This document shows, piece by piece, positions 11,201 to 18,077 of a stretch of 64,000 nucleotides of DNA (its first letter is position 1; each line of letters opens with the position of its first letter). This DNA comes from Nodosilinea nodulosa PCC 7104 (lineage in GTDB: Bacteria; Cyanobacteriota; Cyanobacteriia; Phormidesmidales; Phormidesmidaceae). Under the pieces are notes generated by a model. It had not been told where the DNA came from. It did no database searches and saw nothing but the letters and a program-made list of their open reading frames with translations. The stretch covers positions 268,128 to 332,127 of the forward strand of contig NZ_JH976537.1 in the NCBI RefSeq assembly GCF_000309385.1, given 5' to 3'. The position numbers and the translations under genes were made by a program.

Positions 11201-11919
11201 CGCCAGATGCTGGCGCGATCGCAGCCTAAAATTTGCTGTACCTGCTGCACAGTGGTATCTAAAATTACCTGAACATCTAGGGAGGCCAAAATTTGCGCGG
11301 CCAACCCAGCCATCAGGCGATCGCGCTCCGCCTGTACCTGAACCATTTGGGTGCGCTCTGCCACCTGCCGCTCCAGCTCCGCCGCCCGGTTTTCTAACAG
11401 GGCCAAACGCTCTGTCTCCAGGCGCGTCACCTTTCTCTCTAGCGCCTCCGTCAGGTTGCAATACTTCAGCGGGCTAAAGGCTTGCCACAAACTGTCGTGG
11501 GTGACCAGGCCCACCAGGCAATCTTGCTCGTCCACAAGCGGCAGGTGGCGAAGGCGGTGCTGTTGCAGCAGCTCGATCGTGCTAGTCAGATCGGTGAGGT
11601 CAGATAGGCGGCGGGTGATCACCGGCTGGGTCATGACCTCGGCCACCGACAGCCGATCGAGGGACCGCTGCTGAGCGCTGAGGCGCACCACATCTCGCTC
11701 GGTCAAAAGGCCCACCACCCGACCTTGCTCTACAACCACCACACAGCTGCCAGCCTCCATGTGCAGGCCATCTTCGCCAGCGGGGTCGTGGCCGGTGGGG
11801 CCAGGGGTACTCACTCCACCCATAAGGGCGATCGCCGTCCCTGCCGAGACATCTGGCTGGACTGTCAAAGGTTTGTCAATAATGGCAGCTGTTAGATCAG
11901 CGGGCCTAGGGGTAGCCAT
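5206..11919 (-). CDS. Giant CBS/GAF/PAS hybrid sensor histidine kinase
   Basis: 2237 residues, with domains in this order. A CBS pair (about 15-150). GAF1 (about 200-365) with the dipeptide Cys297-His298. A PAS domain, then GAF2. Six further PAS/PAC units, each recognisable by its N/H-GY or PAC ending (DITERK, DISDRK). GAF3 with a PCH motif, and GAF4. Then a HisKA domain (LANMSHELRTPLNAI, phospho-His), a HATPase domain (GTGLGLALVKRI) and a C-terminal receiver (LILLVEDNE, LILMDIQMPRMDG). There is no transmembrane segment, so it is cytoplasmic. The Cys-His pairs in GAF1 and GAF3 lie where cyanobacteriochromes attach bilin, so light sensing is possible; GAF4 has Cys-Leu instead. It is followed after 23 bp by the REC-GGDEF-EAL gene, its likely output partner. 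Confidence 0.92.
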   Translation of the reverse strand: MATPRPADLTAAIIDKPLTVQPDVSAGTAIALMGGVSTPGPTGHDPAGEDGLHMEAGSCVVVVEQGRVVGLLTERDVVRLSAQQRSLDRLSVAEVMTQPVITRRLSDLTDLTSTIELLQQHRLRHLPLVDEQDCLVGLVTHDSLWQAFSPLKYCNLTEALERKVTRLETERLALLENRAAELERQVAERTQMVQVQAERDRLMAGLAAQILASLDVQVILDTTVQQVQQILGCDRASIWRFEADWTTVVVAESNDADRSLIGERIADKCFLETQVEAYRQGRIRVVSDIDAIEMSDCHRNMLIRLQTRAKILVPLLCGDELWGLLNVTEMQPRDWQPAEVEFVRSLSIQLAIALNQASTHEQLRSELQERQQAERQLRQSTERLKKAQRIAHIGNWELDLQHNTSYWSKEVFRIFEVDSQQFAASYEAFLDLVHPDDRTLIDTAYANHLRDRQPFSLVHRLRLADGRIKYVREQCETIYSADGTPRISQGTVQDITPQQEAEIRRDRAETTLRQLTEGTAAVTGEAFFPALVHHISEALGVRYVSISQAMPDGFQVLAFFADGELSVPLFLPYDELPCCFEALQTGSCCHPTGVQALYPDNALFTDLQVDSYLGVRLQNAAGDPIGNICILHDAPLADLDWAKTLLTIFAARAGAELERLMTAQALEQLNGELESRVVERTAELAERETLLQDFLDNANDLIQMVDVSTGRFEFVNRAWQNVLGYTTAEVAQLTCFDVLAPDCLPHCQTVFTQMQSGSITHVEQMELTFICKSGQRVVVEGNVNCRFAVGADGSQRPVSTRGIFRDITDRKTTEQELQRREARYRGLMEGAADAVLLIDLEGNILEANQNAAAMFGYPLAELSTLHFTQLHPAETLPRAAAEFAEVAQGQRTQVLDMPCCRRDGSVVPVDITASVISTGEGRLVHGALRDISDRKRYETALQESQQFLQTVLDTVPLSVFWKDQNSRYLGANQRFLKDASLGSVSELVGKDDSAMPWGVTEADAYRAADRVVMDSGEAKLGIIELQHQQDGAVIWLETNKLPLRNLAGEVVGILGTYRDITERKNAEIALQRQLAAIEAAVNGIAILENERYLYFNSSHAKMFGYEQAEELVGQSWRMLYSPEQLERFDREILPILSAEKSWQGEVTATRKDGTTFPEQLSLTISTDNLLICVCQDISERARLDAERKQAEAALRESERRYAMLAQAVPVAIFRFDLEGHCTYVNERWCEMTGKPIDFALDDRWLETIHPDDRERTQTVIQQWLQTGAVAPFQNEARILRDDGSIIWYYCQMLLETDVNGAMLGYVGTLTDISDRKQSEEALGESEEKFRQLAEVVDAVFWILHLNRTDRVYVSPAYERIWGRPCTDLYITPDAWIDRIHADDREQVLAAIPKQLEGTFDEEYRIVRPDGTQRWIHDRAFPIRNAQGQVYRLAGIAEDITERKNSEEIICQQAEREVVLREITQHIRESLDLQTIFNTACDEIRAFLRADRVGIFKFYPDSGYDDGEFVAESVVNGFSSAMAIRIHDHCFGENYANLYAQGRYQVVDNIYSNGLTPCHSDILAQFQVQANLVMPLLCNHELWGLLCIHQCDAPRHWQQSEINLGQQLANQLAIAIQQASLYEQVQTELLERQQAEAKIARQLRQQTALELILQQIRQSLDLPELLAIATQQVQELLQSDRVIVFQVAQNGHSCILEEAVAPDLPQLKAMQWDDETWSQDILEHYWQGQPRIVPDVMEDHWTDCLVEYSKAGQIQSKIVAPILQELCDIETHRWASPEGSSKLWGVLVVHACRTRRVWHQQEAQLLQQIANQLAIAIQQANLFEQLQQELQERQQAEAQLTLTNGELMRATRLKDEFLANMSHELRTPLNAILGMTEVLQDDDVFGPVNAQQLKALKTVERSGTHLLELINDVLDVAKIEAGQLELDCHPTAIAPLCQSSLAFIKQPALKKGLQLAVKLPPNLPEITLDERRIRQVLINLLSNAVKFTLEGGHITLDVSLLPPTQSHPELSYLRFAVTDTGIGITPENMQRLFKPFVQVDSSLNRQYQGTGLGLALVKRIVELHRGQVGLTSDVGVGSCFTVELPYGAGIPAPPVPAPPSAIGPATPLPKVAATPTTTPLILLVEDNEANISTLRSYLQAKGCRVEVAHNGEEAIDWAQHKTPDLILMDIQMPRMDGLEAIGHLRRIPSLANVPVIALTSLAMAGDRDRCIAAGATDYLTKPVSLKQLNERIHALLTP

Positions 11920-12153
11920 GGGTTCCGCCCACCTTAGCTAGAGATACCAAATATTACCCACCCCGATCCCTCAGCGTCCCAAATGAAACGCTTCTGAGTA
12001 AGAAATCTTCGTGTTTTGTGATTCATTTTTTGTGATTATTCATTCCCCCATCCTTCTGATTCAGCTATCCCCAAAAATTCCGCCAGCGCAGTCACCCGAC
12101 TTACCCCAAAAATCACATGGCCTTGCTTAATGTAAAGCCATGTGAGAGTGGAG

Positions 12154-12483
12154 CTAAGTCACAATTAAGGGGAGCAGAATCATCATCAGCCACATCAGTC
12201 GCCCCAACCCTGGAACAGCTGGTTCCACGACTAAATCAGGCTCCAGCAGTGCATTCACCCGCAGCTCTAGACGATTGAGGGATAGAGATTCATTGAACCC
12301 TACACAAGGCTCAATATCAGACGAATACCTCTGGGTAACTAGGGTCATCTGCCGAGATAGCTTAACCAGCAGCTCTGCCAGCAGCAGCGGGGCACTCGGA
12401 CTAGCCGCTACAGCAAAACCACCGGCTCCTACTATGCCCACCGCCACACCATCTCGCTGGGCGCTCTGCTGCGATCGCGCCAC
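12154..12483 (-). CDS. Possible small hypothetical protein
   Basis: A 109-codon minus-strand frame in an otherwise empty 630-bp gap between the giant kinase and the FkbM gene. Residues 16-36 are hydrophobic and alanine-rich, and the C terminus ends in a hydrophobic run (LMWLMMILLPLIV). I recognise no family. A competing 83-codon frame lies on the opposite strand, so coding is uncertain. The rest of the gap (11920-12153 and 12484-12551) shows nothing beyond AT-rich sequence suited to promoters. Confidence 0.28.
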   Translation of the reverse strand: MARSQQSAQRDGVAVGIVGAGGFAVAASPSAPLLLAELLVKLSRQMTLVTQRYSSDIEPCVGFNESLSLNRLELRVNALLEPDLVVEPAVPGLGRLMWLMMILLPLIVT

Positions 12484-12551
12484 AACAACCCAAACGTCTC
12501 AAATGGCCCGGATGCTCTACGCTTAAGGCATATTTTCTTAGGGCCAACTAA

Positions 12552-13367
12552 ATGCGCGTTGAAGCCTGCTGCCAGGCCCTGCTTGAGCACCTACTGCCCG
12601 ATCTCGACCCCGATCGCCAGGGGCTTTGTGTCGATGTCGGGGTCGGCACCTTTGCCTTTTACTGCGAGCTGTTTGCCCGGCTGGGGTTTACCACCGTCGC
12701 CGTAGAGCCTTCCCCCACCGACAAGCTGCGGGCGCTGTGTCAGCAGTACCCCATTCAGCTAATCGAGCAGTGCCTGTCGGATCGGGTGGGCACCCAAACC
12801 CTGCACATGGGCCAGTTTGCCAACCTGGCCAATAGCAACTTCAGCTCCCTGGCCGCCGACTGGTTTGGGGCCTCCGGCACAACTCGCTCGGTGCCAACCC
12901 TAGATTTGGCCACCCTGCTCAGCCAGGTAGCTACCCCCTACATCACCGCCTTTAAGCTCGACATTGAAGGGTGGGAGCCGGTCGTGATTCAGCAGTTTGC
13001 CGAGCTAGCTACCGAGCAACTGCCCCGCGTCGTCATGTTTGAGTACGGCGGGGGCAGCAGTCGCGCCCAGGGAGCAAAAGGCTGGTCGCCCAAGTTTTTT
13101 GAGGGCACCATGACCTGCCTAAAAGTCTTGCAGCAAAAAGGCTACGCCTTTAGCGTCATGGTTGACTACGCCTCGGGCAGCCGGGCCAAGGTGTTTGACC
13201 TACAGGCCATGGATTTGGCCCAGGAGTCACCCTTTTACGCCAACGGCGTCTACGGCAATATTCTCTGCTTTTACCAGCAGCGCTTTCCCCCCGAGAGAAT
13301 TCAGCGCATCTGTGCGCCCTACCGGGGCGGGCTGGCCAACTGGTTAATGAGCACCTTCGTCTCCTGA
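12552..13367 (+). CDS. FkbM family methyltransferase
   Basis: 271-residue SAM-dependent methyltransferase. Motif I is CVDVGVGTFAFYCELFARLG, with the acidic residue at the end of strand 2 in VAVEPSP. The FkbM signature appears as AFKLDIEGWEPVVI, followed by VVMFEYGGGSS. Members O-methylate sugars, lipids or small metabolites, and the family is common in glycan loci; the substrate is unknown here. Length and motif spacing are normal. It converges with the coiled-coil gene at 13415, and a perfect palindrome CAGGCCTAGGCCTG sits in the 47-bp gap and may help terminate both. Confidence 0.85.
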   Translation: MRVEACCQALLEHLLPDLDPDRQGLCVDVGVGTFAFYCELFARLGFTTVAVEPSPTDKLRALCQQYPIQLIEQCLSDRVGTQTLHMGQFANLANSNFSSLAADWFGASGTTRSVPTLDLATLLSQVATPYITAFKLDIEGWEPVVIQQFAELATEQLPRVVMFEYGGGSSRAQGAKGWSPKFFEGTMTCLKVLQQKGYAFSVMVDYASGSRAKVFDLQAMDLAQESPFYANGVYGNILCFYQQRFPPERIQRICAPYRGGLANWLMSTFVS

Positions 13368-13414
13368 CTACGCCAGGCCTAGGCCTGGGTTTGGGGAGGG
13401 AGATAGGGGCGAAT

Positions 13415-14035
13415 CTAGCGCCCCAAGCCTTCGGGAACCTGCTCACTGTAGTAGTATTGCCCCAGCGCTGCGACGGGTTCCTCAAGCTCTACGGTAGAAC
13501 CCACCGCAGCATCGGCGGCGGCGGCTAAAAAGGCGTTGGGGTCGGCCCGGTAGGCGGCGAGCAGGGCTTTTTCTTCTCCGGTGAGATCGGGGGAGCTGTC
13601 TTGCTCAATCTCTAAAAAGGTGGCTTCTACCAGCTCCATTTGCTCTTCGGCCACACCGAGTTCGTGGTGGGTTTCGCCGTTGAGCAGCTGCTCTAGGGGC
13701 TGCAGCTCGGCCACCTGGCTGGACAGGGCTTGCAGCCGATCTTCGTAGGTTTTGGTCAGCTGCTGTAGCTCCTGCAGGTGCTGACCGGCCTGCTGGTCGA
13801 GGCGGGCCTGAAGCTCGGCCTTTTCGGCTTCCAGGGCTTTTAGCTTGACCTGGTTGGCCTTGAGCGCCTTGAGCAGGGGCACCACCTGGCCTTTGAGGGT
13901 CATGTGGTCGACATCGAGCTGGTGAAACCGCTCGGACAGGTTGACGTAGGCGCGGCACAGGCGAGTGTAGCGCTCCACCATCTGATTGACGTGCTGAAAA
14001 TTTCTCACTGCCGTCTCCAGGCGATCGGTGGCCAT
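13415..14035 (-). CDS. Coiled-coil protein of unknown function
   Basis: 206 residues, with no family I can name. Residues about 20-125 are strongly heptad-like (LKGQVVPLLKALKANQVKLKALEAEKAEL and following), predicting a long coiled coil rich in Leu, Glu, Gln and Lys. The C-terminal third is acidic and alanine-rich and ends in a short GQYYYSEQVPEGLGR tail. There is no signal peptide or membrane segment, so a cytoplasmic structural or adaptor role is plausible but not shown. The ATG is followed by a regular N terminus, and codon use matches its neighbours, so I treat it as a real gene. Confidence 0.6.
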   Translation of the reverse strand: MATDRLETAVRNFQHVNQMVERYTRLCRAYVNLSERFHQLDVDHMTLKGQVVPLLKALKANQVKLKALEAEKAELQARLDQQAGQHLQELQQLTKTYEDRLQALSSQVAELQPLEQLLNGETHHELGVAEEQMELVEATFLEIEQDSSPDLTGEEKALLAAYRADPNAFLAAAADAAVGSTVELEEPVAALGQYYYSEQVPEGLGR

Positions 14036-14082
14036 AACAATATCCTGTCCGCTAAGGGGGGTGAGGGGGCCAGGGCAGACTC

Positions 14083-14133
14083 TTCTGTCCCGTCAAGGGT
14101 TCTGTCTCGTCAAGGGTTCTGTCCCGTCAAAGG
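14083..14133. repeat. Three tandem 17-bp repeats
   Basis: Three contiguous copies of TTCTGTCCCGTCAAGGG, the second with one C-to-T change and the third with one G-to-A change, in the gap upstream of the coiled-coil gene. Position between two divergent promoters allows a regulatory role, but simple slippage is the default explanation. Confidence 0.85.
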
Positions 14134-14311
14134 TAAAGCCATACTGTTGAATAGCCTTTTAACTACCACGGTTTTCCCTAAAATTTCAAGCGGCTGGAGA
14201 TACATCTGACGCTAAAACCTGTCTACCGGCCTAAGCTGACGGGCCGACTTGTCGTCGACTGATCAAAGTAGGTTGTTTTTCAGAAGAGGTTTTGGTTAAT
14301 GTGTCAGAATA

Positions 14312-14767
14312 ATGGGGCTACTACCAGCCCATTTTTGCCCCCCCACTGGCAGTGCTGTGCGTACCTACAAAAGCCAGAAGATCGACCAGAACGCCGACTA
14401 CCCCTGCCCCTGTCGCCGGAATGGGTGCATCAAGCCCATTACGCTGACTGAGGCCTTTGGCTGCGATCGCTGCCAGCAAATTTTTGTTGTGCAAGACGAC
14501 GGCTACGTGATTGAGCAGCTGTCTACCCACTACCCCTACAAACGCCTCTGGCGCTGGACGGGGCAGCAGTGGCGGCTCGATCGCTCCTCTCTGAGCGTTA
14601 GCTACCTGCCCCTGGTGGTGCTGGCCGCCTTTGGCGTGATGGTGTTTTTCCTGCTGCTGGCCACGCTGCAAACCCCCGACGGAGCCCAGTCGATCGCGCG
14701 ATTGTTGACCACCCTGGCGGTATCGCTGGCCGTGGTTGGCATGTTTTGGCTGGCCTCGCGGCGCTAG
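14312..14767 (+). CDS. Conserved-looking membrane protein with Cys-rich N terminus
   Basis: 151 residues. The N-terminal half has a CPCRRNGC...CDRC pattern that could form a zinc ribbon. Two hydrophobic segments follow (about 95-115 and 128-147), separated by a short loop, so the protein is probably anchored with its Cys-rich domain in the cytoplasm. A GTG at 14357 just before RTYKSQKIDQ may be the real start, since the 15 residues before it look non-conserved. It ends 4 bp before the ProA-like gene, suggesting co-transcription. I do not recognise the family and assign no function. Confidence 0.6.
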   Translation: MGLLPAHFCPPTGSAVRTYKSQKIDQNADYPCPCRRNGCIKPITLTEAFGCDRCQQIFVVQDDGYVIEQLSTHYPYKRLWRWTGQQWRLDRSSLSVSYLPLVVLAAFGVMVFFLLLATLQTPDGAQSIARLLTTLAVSLAVVGMFWLASRR

Positions 14768-14771
14768 GGCT

Positions 14772-16028
14772 ATGGTAGTACTCGCCAGCCAGACAGACTT
14801 TAGTGCCGCCGTCGAGCAGGTGCGCCAGGCCAGCCACGACCTAATTGCCGCCGGGGCTGAAACCCAGAGTCGGCTGCTGGAGGCAGTCGCCACCGCCATT
14901 GAGGCCGATCTAGACGACATTCTCGAAGCCAACACCCTCGACCTGGAAGCCAGCCTGGATATGGCAGTGCCGGAGCGGGTGCTGGACTGGCTCAAGCTCA
15001 CCCCGGAGCGGCTGCAAACCACCGCCAAAATTTTGCGGCGGCTGGCCTACCTGGGCGATCCCCGGGGGCTGTTGCACCCCGCCCCCAGCCGCCTCAGCAA
15101 GGCGGTGTCGGGCTATGGCCAGGTGGTGCCTTTGGGCGTGGTAGCCCTGGTGTACGAGGCGTTTCCGGAGCTGGCGGCGATCGCGGCGGGGCTGAGCCTG
15201 CGCACGGGCAACGGCCTGATTCTCAAGGGCAGCAACGAGGCCGGTCAGACCAACCAGGTGATTTTGCAGGCCCTGCACCGGGCGATCGATCAGGTGGGTC
15301 TGCCCCAGCAATGCATTCTCTCCCTCACCGAAGAGCAGGGCGATGTCGCCCGCTCCTGGCTGCTCCAAGACCGCGGCGTCGATTTGATCATTCCCTACGG
15401 CAGGCCCGGCCTGGTACAGCAGGTGGTGCGCCAGGCCGGGGTGCCGGTGCTGCCGACGGCGATGGGCAACTGCTACCTCTACTGGTCGGCCACCGGCCAT
15501 CTCGACACCGTTACCGCCATGGTTTTAGACAGCCACCGGGGCGAGCCCGATGCGGTAAATGCGATCGAAAAGGTTTTAGTGCACCGGGGCTGTAGCTCCT
15601 CGGCCCTGGCTCAGCTCTGCCATACCCTATGGGACCAAGACTTTGAGGTGCTGGCCGACGAAGCCCTGCTGGGCGATCTGCCCGACGTCAAGCCAGCCGC
15701 GATCGCCGACTGGAGCCGCCCGTTTTTGAGTAAAACGGTGGCGCTGCGCTCCGTCGACGACATTCGGGCCGCCGCTGCGCTGATCAACCGCCACAGCAGC
15801 GGTCACGCCAACGCCATTGCCACCGAAGCCTACACTGAGGGCGGCCGCTTTACCCAGCTGGTGACCAGCTCGGTGGTCTACATCAACACCTCGCCCCGCT
15901 TTGTGCGCAACCCGGCCCAGGCCGCTGGCATTGCCCTGGGCATGACCGCCCAGCGGGGTCGCTGTAGCGGATTTGTAGGCCTGAGCGCGCTGCTGACCAC
16001 CCAGCATATTTTGCAGGGTCTAGAGTAG
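14772..16028 (+). CDS. ProA-like aldehyde dehydrogenase without catalytic Cys
   Basis: 418 residues, homologous over its full length to gamma-glutamyl phosphate reductase (ProA, second step of proline synthesis). The signatures are VPLGVVALVYEAFPE, LSLRTGNGLILKGSNEA, LIIPYGRPGLVQ and YINTSPRF. However, where E. coli ProA has PSTCNTVETLLV, this protein has PDAVNAIEKVLV, so the catalytic cysteine is Val262. The C-terminal block is also divergent. It is therefore either an inactive paralogue with a regulatory or binding role, or an enzyme with another chemistry. A true proA is expected elsewhere in the genome. I chose the ATG in front of VVLASQTDFS; an upstream in-frame ATG lies inside the previous gene. 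Confidence 0.8.
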   Translation: MVVLASQTDFSAAVEQVRQASHDLIAAGAETQSRLLEAVATAIEADLDDILEANTLDLEASLDMAVPERVLDWLKLTPERLQTTAKILRRLAYLGDPRGLLHPAPSRLSKAVSGYGQVVPLGVVALVYEAFPELAAIAAGLSLRTGNGLILKGSNEAGQTNQVILQALHRAIDQVGLPQQCILSLTEEQGDVARSWLLQDRGVDLIIPYGRPGLVQQVVRQAGVPVLPTAMGNCYLYWSATGHLDTVTAMVLDSHRGEPDAVNAIEKVLVHRGCSSSALAQLCHTLWDQDFEVLADEALLGDLPDVKPAAIADWSRPFLSKTVALRSVDDIRAAAALINRHSSGHANAIATEAYTEGGRFTQLVTSSVVYINTSPRFVRNPAQAAGIALGMTAQRGRCSGFVGLSALLTTQHILQGLE

Positions 16029-16030
16029 GC

Positions 16031-17335
16031 CTAACAAAACTTAGATATTGCTTTGCGATAAATTTCTAGCATGGTATCCACCTTTGCATCCCAGGTAAAC
16101 TCTTGAATGACTTTTTCTTGTCCGGCCTTGCCCATAGCCTTACGTAATTCAGGATGCAGAGATAGCTTAATCATTGCTTTTGATAAGCCATCTAGAAACT
16201 CCTTTCTCGATGATGGATTTACTAAAATTCCGCATGAGGGATCTAGATAATCCGATGGCCCACCCCAGTTGGTGGCAATAACTGGAAGACACATACACAT
16301 TGCCTCTAGCACTACGGCTCCACCACACTCTTGCAAGCTAGGTAAGATCATAGCGTCATGCTGCTGTAGCTGTTTTGCACATTCACTCTGATCTAACCAC
16401 CCTGTGAAATGTACTTTTCCTGGTTGGTTAGCTTCAGTGTCAAGTACACCCAGATCTTGCGCCAACTGTTCTAAAGATTCCCGCTCTCTACCATCGCCGA
16501 TAATAGTTAAACTTATATGGGCTCTTTCCGATGCCGTTTTGAAAGCTTGCAACAATAAATCAACGGCCTTCCAGCCGACCAGCCTGCCAACAAACACGTA
16601 GCGAGTTAGGGAATGTCGATTCCCATCAAAATCATGCGCGGCAAAATTCCATACCGAAGTGTCAACTCCATTTTCAACTAATTGAATTACCTCACCCTTG
16701 CAAGTCTTAGGAAGAGCCTTCCGCGTGCGAGCATTAGCTACTAATAGAACTGCGGCCTTCCGTTTCCCAGGGATTAAAACATTGAGAAAATGAGAGGCTT
16801 TACGGCCAAAAGACTTTATCAAGGTATGTGATCGGCTCTCCTTTTTTCGAAAAGCAGCAGGATAGTCCATTCCACCATTCATAGGTCCAACAATAACAGG
16901 CACACCCATACCAAAGAAGTAGGACGGTGCTTTTGGTGACACTGGTGTTGGTTGATGAACAATATTTATTCCGTGAATTTTAATTAAACGTCGAATTAGT
17001 TGCCTTTGCTCTAGCTGAGTAATAGATTGAAGTAAAAAAGAAATTGGATAAGCGAGTGAACTAGTCAACTTCCAGCGCGGCAATGGGTATAGCCAACGAT
17101 GCCATCTACTATCGCTTGTATATATAATGGAAACATTATCATCATCTGGGAAGAGCTTTTTTAATTGAGTCCGCACATGTTCTCTGACAACTAGCCAAAC
17201 CGGAATACCGCGTCTTCTTAGAACTCGATAGTAGTGCAAAGGTAAGGCCGCCTCTCCACCAAACTGCAACGATGCAGCCTCTGCAACTATGACGACACGA
17301 ACACTCTTTTTGGAAGTTTCTTCCTTAGCTTTCAT
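16031..17335 (-). CDS. Group 1 (GT4) glycosyltransferase
   Basis: 434-residue GT-B fold enzyme that moves a sugar from a nucleotide-sugar donor to a glycan acceptor. The N-terminal domain starts VVIVAEAASLQFGGEAALPLHYYRVLRRRG. The C-terminal donor-binding domain has FVGRLVGWKAVDLLLQAF, TIIGDGRERESLEQLA and the E-x7-E region LQECGGAVVLEAMCMCLPVIATNWGGPSDY. No membrane segment is obvious. The gene is clearly AT-richer than its neighbours and is convergent with the ProA-like gene (stops only a few bases apart), which suggests it was acquired horizontally. Products of such genes usually join exopolysaccharide or O-antigen assembly; the acceptor is unknown. Confidence 0.88.
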   Translation of the reverse strand: MKAKEETSKKSVRVVIVAEAASLQFGGEAALPLHYYRVLRRRGIPVWLVVREHVRTQLKKLFPDDDNVSIIYTSDSRWHRWLYPLPRWKLTSSLAYPISFLLQSITQLEQRQLIRRLIKIHGINIVHQPTPVSPKAPSYFFGMGVPVIVGPMNGGMDYPAAFRKKESRSHTLIKSFGRKASHFLNVLIPGKRKAAVLLVANARTRKALPKTCKGEVIQLVENGVDTSVWNFAAHDFDGNRHSLTRYVFVGRLVGWKAVDLLLQAFKTASERAHISLTIIGDGRERESLEQLAQDLGVLDTEANQPGKVHFTGWLDQSECAKQLQQHDAMILPSLQECGGAVVLEAMCMCLPVIATNWGGPSDYLDPSCGILVNPSSRKEFLDGLSKAMIKLSLHPELRKAMGKAGQEKVIQEFTWDAKVDTMLEIYRKAISKFC

Positions 17336-17525
17336 TGTTAATTCCCTTGCGATATAAATACATGAAGAATATGTGAAGAAAAGGCTAGTACTCTGAGGCG
17401 GAAGTTTAGGGACTATTTCTACAAGCTAGGGAGCAGGGGAGCCAAGTGCGCCAAAACGGTGGAAATATTTCAGCCTTCGAGTACTAAGTAGAAGGGCTAA
17501 ATTAAGCCCAGCTTAAGTTTCTGGG

Positions 17526-17583
17526 TTTCGGCTCCGCTCAACCCTTTGCCCAGCAACAGATCGAGCATTGAGCGGAGTCGAAA
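17526..17583. repeat. Inverted repeat of dispersed cyanobacterial type
   Basis: TTTCGGCTCCGCTCAA (17526-17541) and TTGAGCGGAGTCGAAA (17568-17583) pair with one mismatch around a 26-nt loop. Repeats of this sequence type are scattered in many bacterial genomes. It sits in the gap upstream of the GT4 gene (17336-17567), which otherwise shows nothing I can name. Confidence 0.7.
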
Positions 17584-17780
17584 TGCGTCTTATAGATAAT
17601 CTAGATAATCAGATCTACTTACTTAAGTTGCATTCTAATGCATCTGACTGGTTTGGCAAGTTGCATTCTAATGCATCAGACTGGTTTGGCTATAGCGTAA
17701 GGTCTGAAGTTTTAGCAGCTGAGGCAAAAAAGGCAGCGACTAAGCTCGGCTTTATTCAATCAGGCGGCATGGCAGAGTAA
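17568..17780 (+). CDS. Doubtful 70-codon frame with duplicated segment
   Basis: The frame contains an exact in-frame duplication of KLHSNASDWFG produced by two 33-bp direct repeats (17625-17690, one mismatch). It starts inside the dispersed inverted repeat and its 3' end overlaps the transposase remnant on the other strand, so it may be a fragment rather than a gene. No family is recognised. Confidence 0.22.
   Translation: MSGVEMRLIDNLDNQIYLLKLHSNASDWFGKLHSNASDWFGYSVRSEVLAAEAKKAATKLGFIQSGGMAE
17625..17690. repeat. Two tandem 33-bp direct repeats
   Basis: Two adjacent 33-bp units starting AAGTTGCATTCTAATGCATC differ by a single base. Each contains the palindrome TGCATTCTAATGCA. A recent duplication, beside the transposase scar. 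Confidence 0.88.
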
Positions 17781-18077
17781 CTCAGTCCAGGTATCGAAGA
17801 TAGGGCGAGGGACTTTAACGTACTCAAGGTCATCTCGTGATGTCTGAAAAAGACGAGAAGCCCATAGATAGGGACGGACAAAGGCCAGGGCATCAGCAAA
17901 GGTGGGGTGTTGCTTCGTGTACCAGGCGGTATGAGGGAGGGAGAACATAAATTGCGGGTGCAGTCGCTGGGTGGGGAGAACGACAAGGGGAAACAGTGCG
18001 AGTAAGGCAGGAGTCGTGCGTAGGATCGCTAAATCAGACCACTGTCGCTGAGTTTCGACACCTAAATGAGCCTGCAC
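17760..18077 (-). pseudogene. C-terminal remnant of a DDE transposase
   Basis: About 105 codons that resemble the last part of an IS4/IS701-type cyanobacterial transposase. The AHLGVETQRQWSDLAI-RTTPALLALFPLV stretch is typical of the C-terminal region after the last catalytic residue. The catalytic domain is missing, no start with a ribosome site is seen, and the upstream part gives way to the end of the YbjN-like gene. I read it as an insertion scar. The family assignment rests on remembered motif similarity only. Confidence 0.6.
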
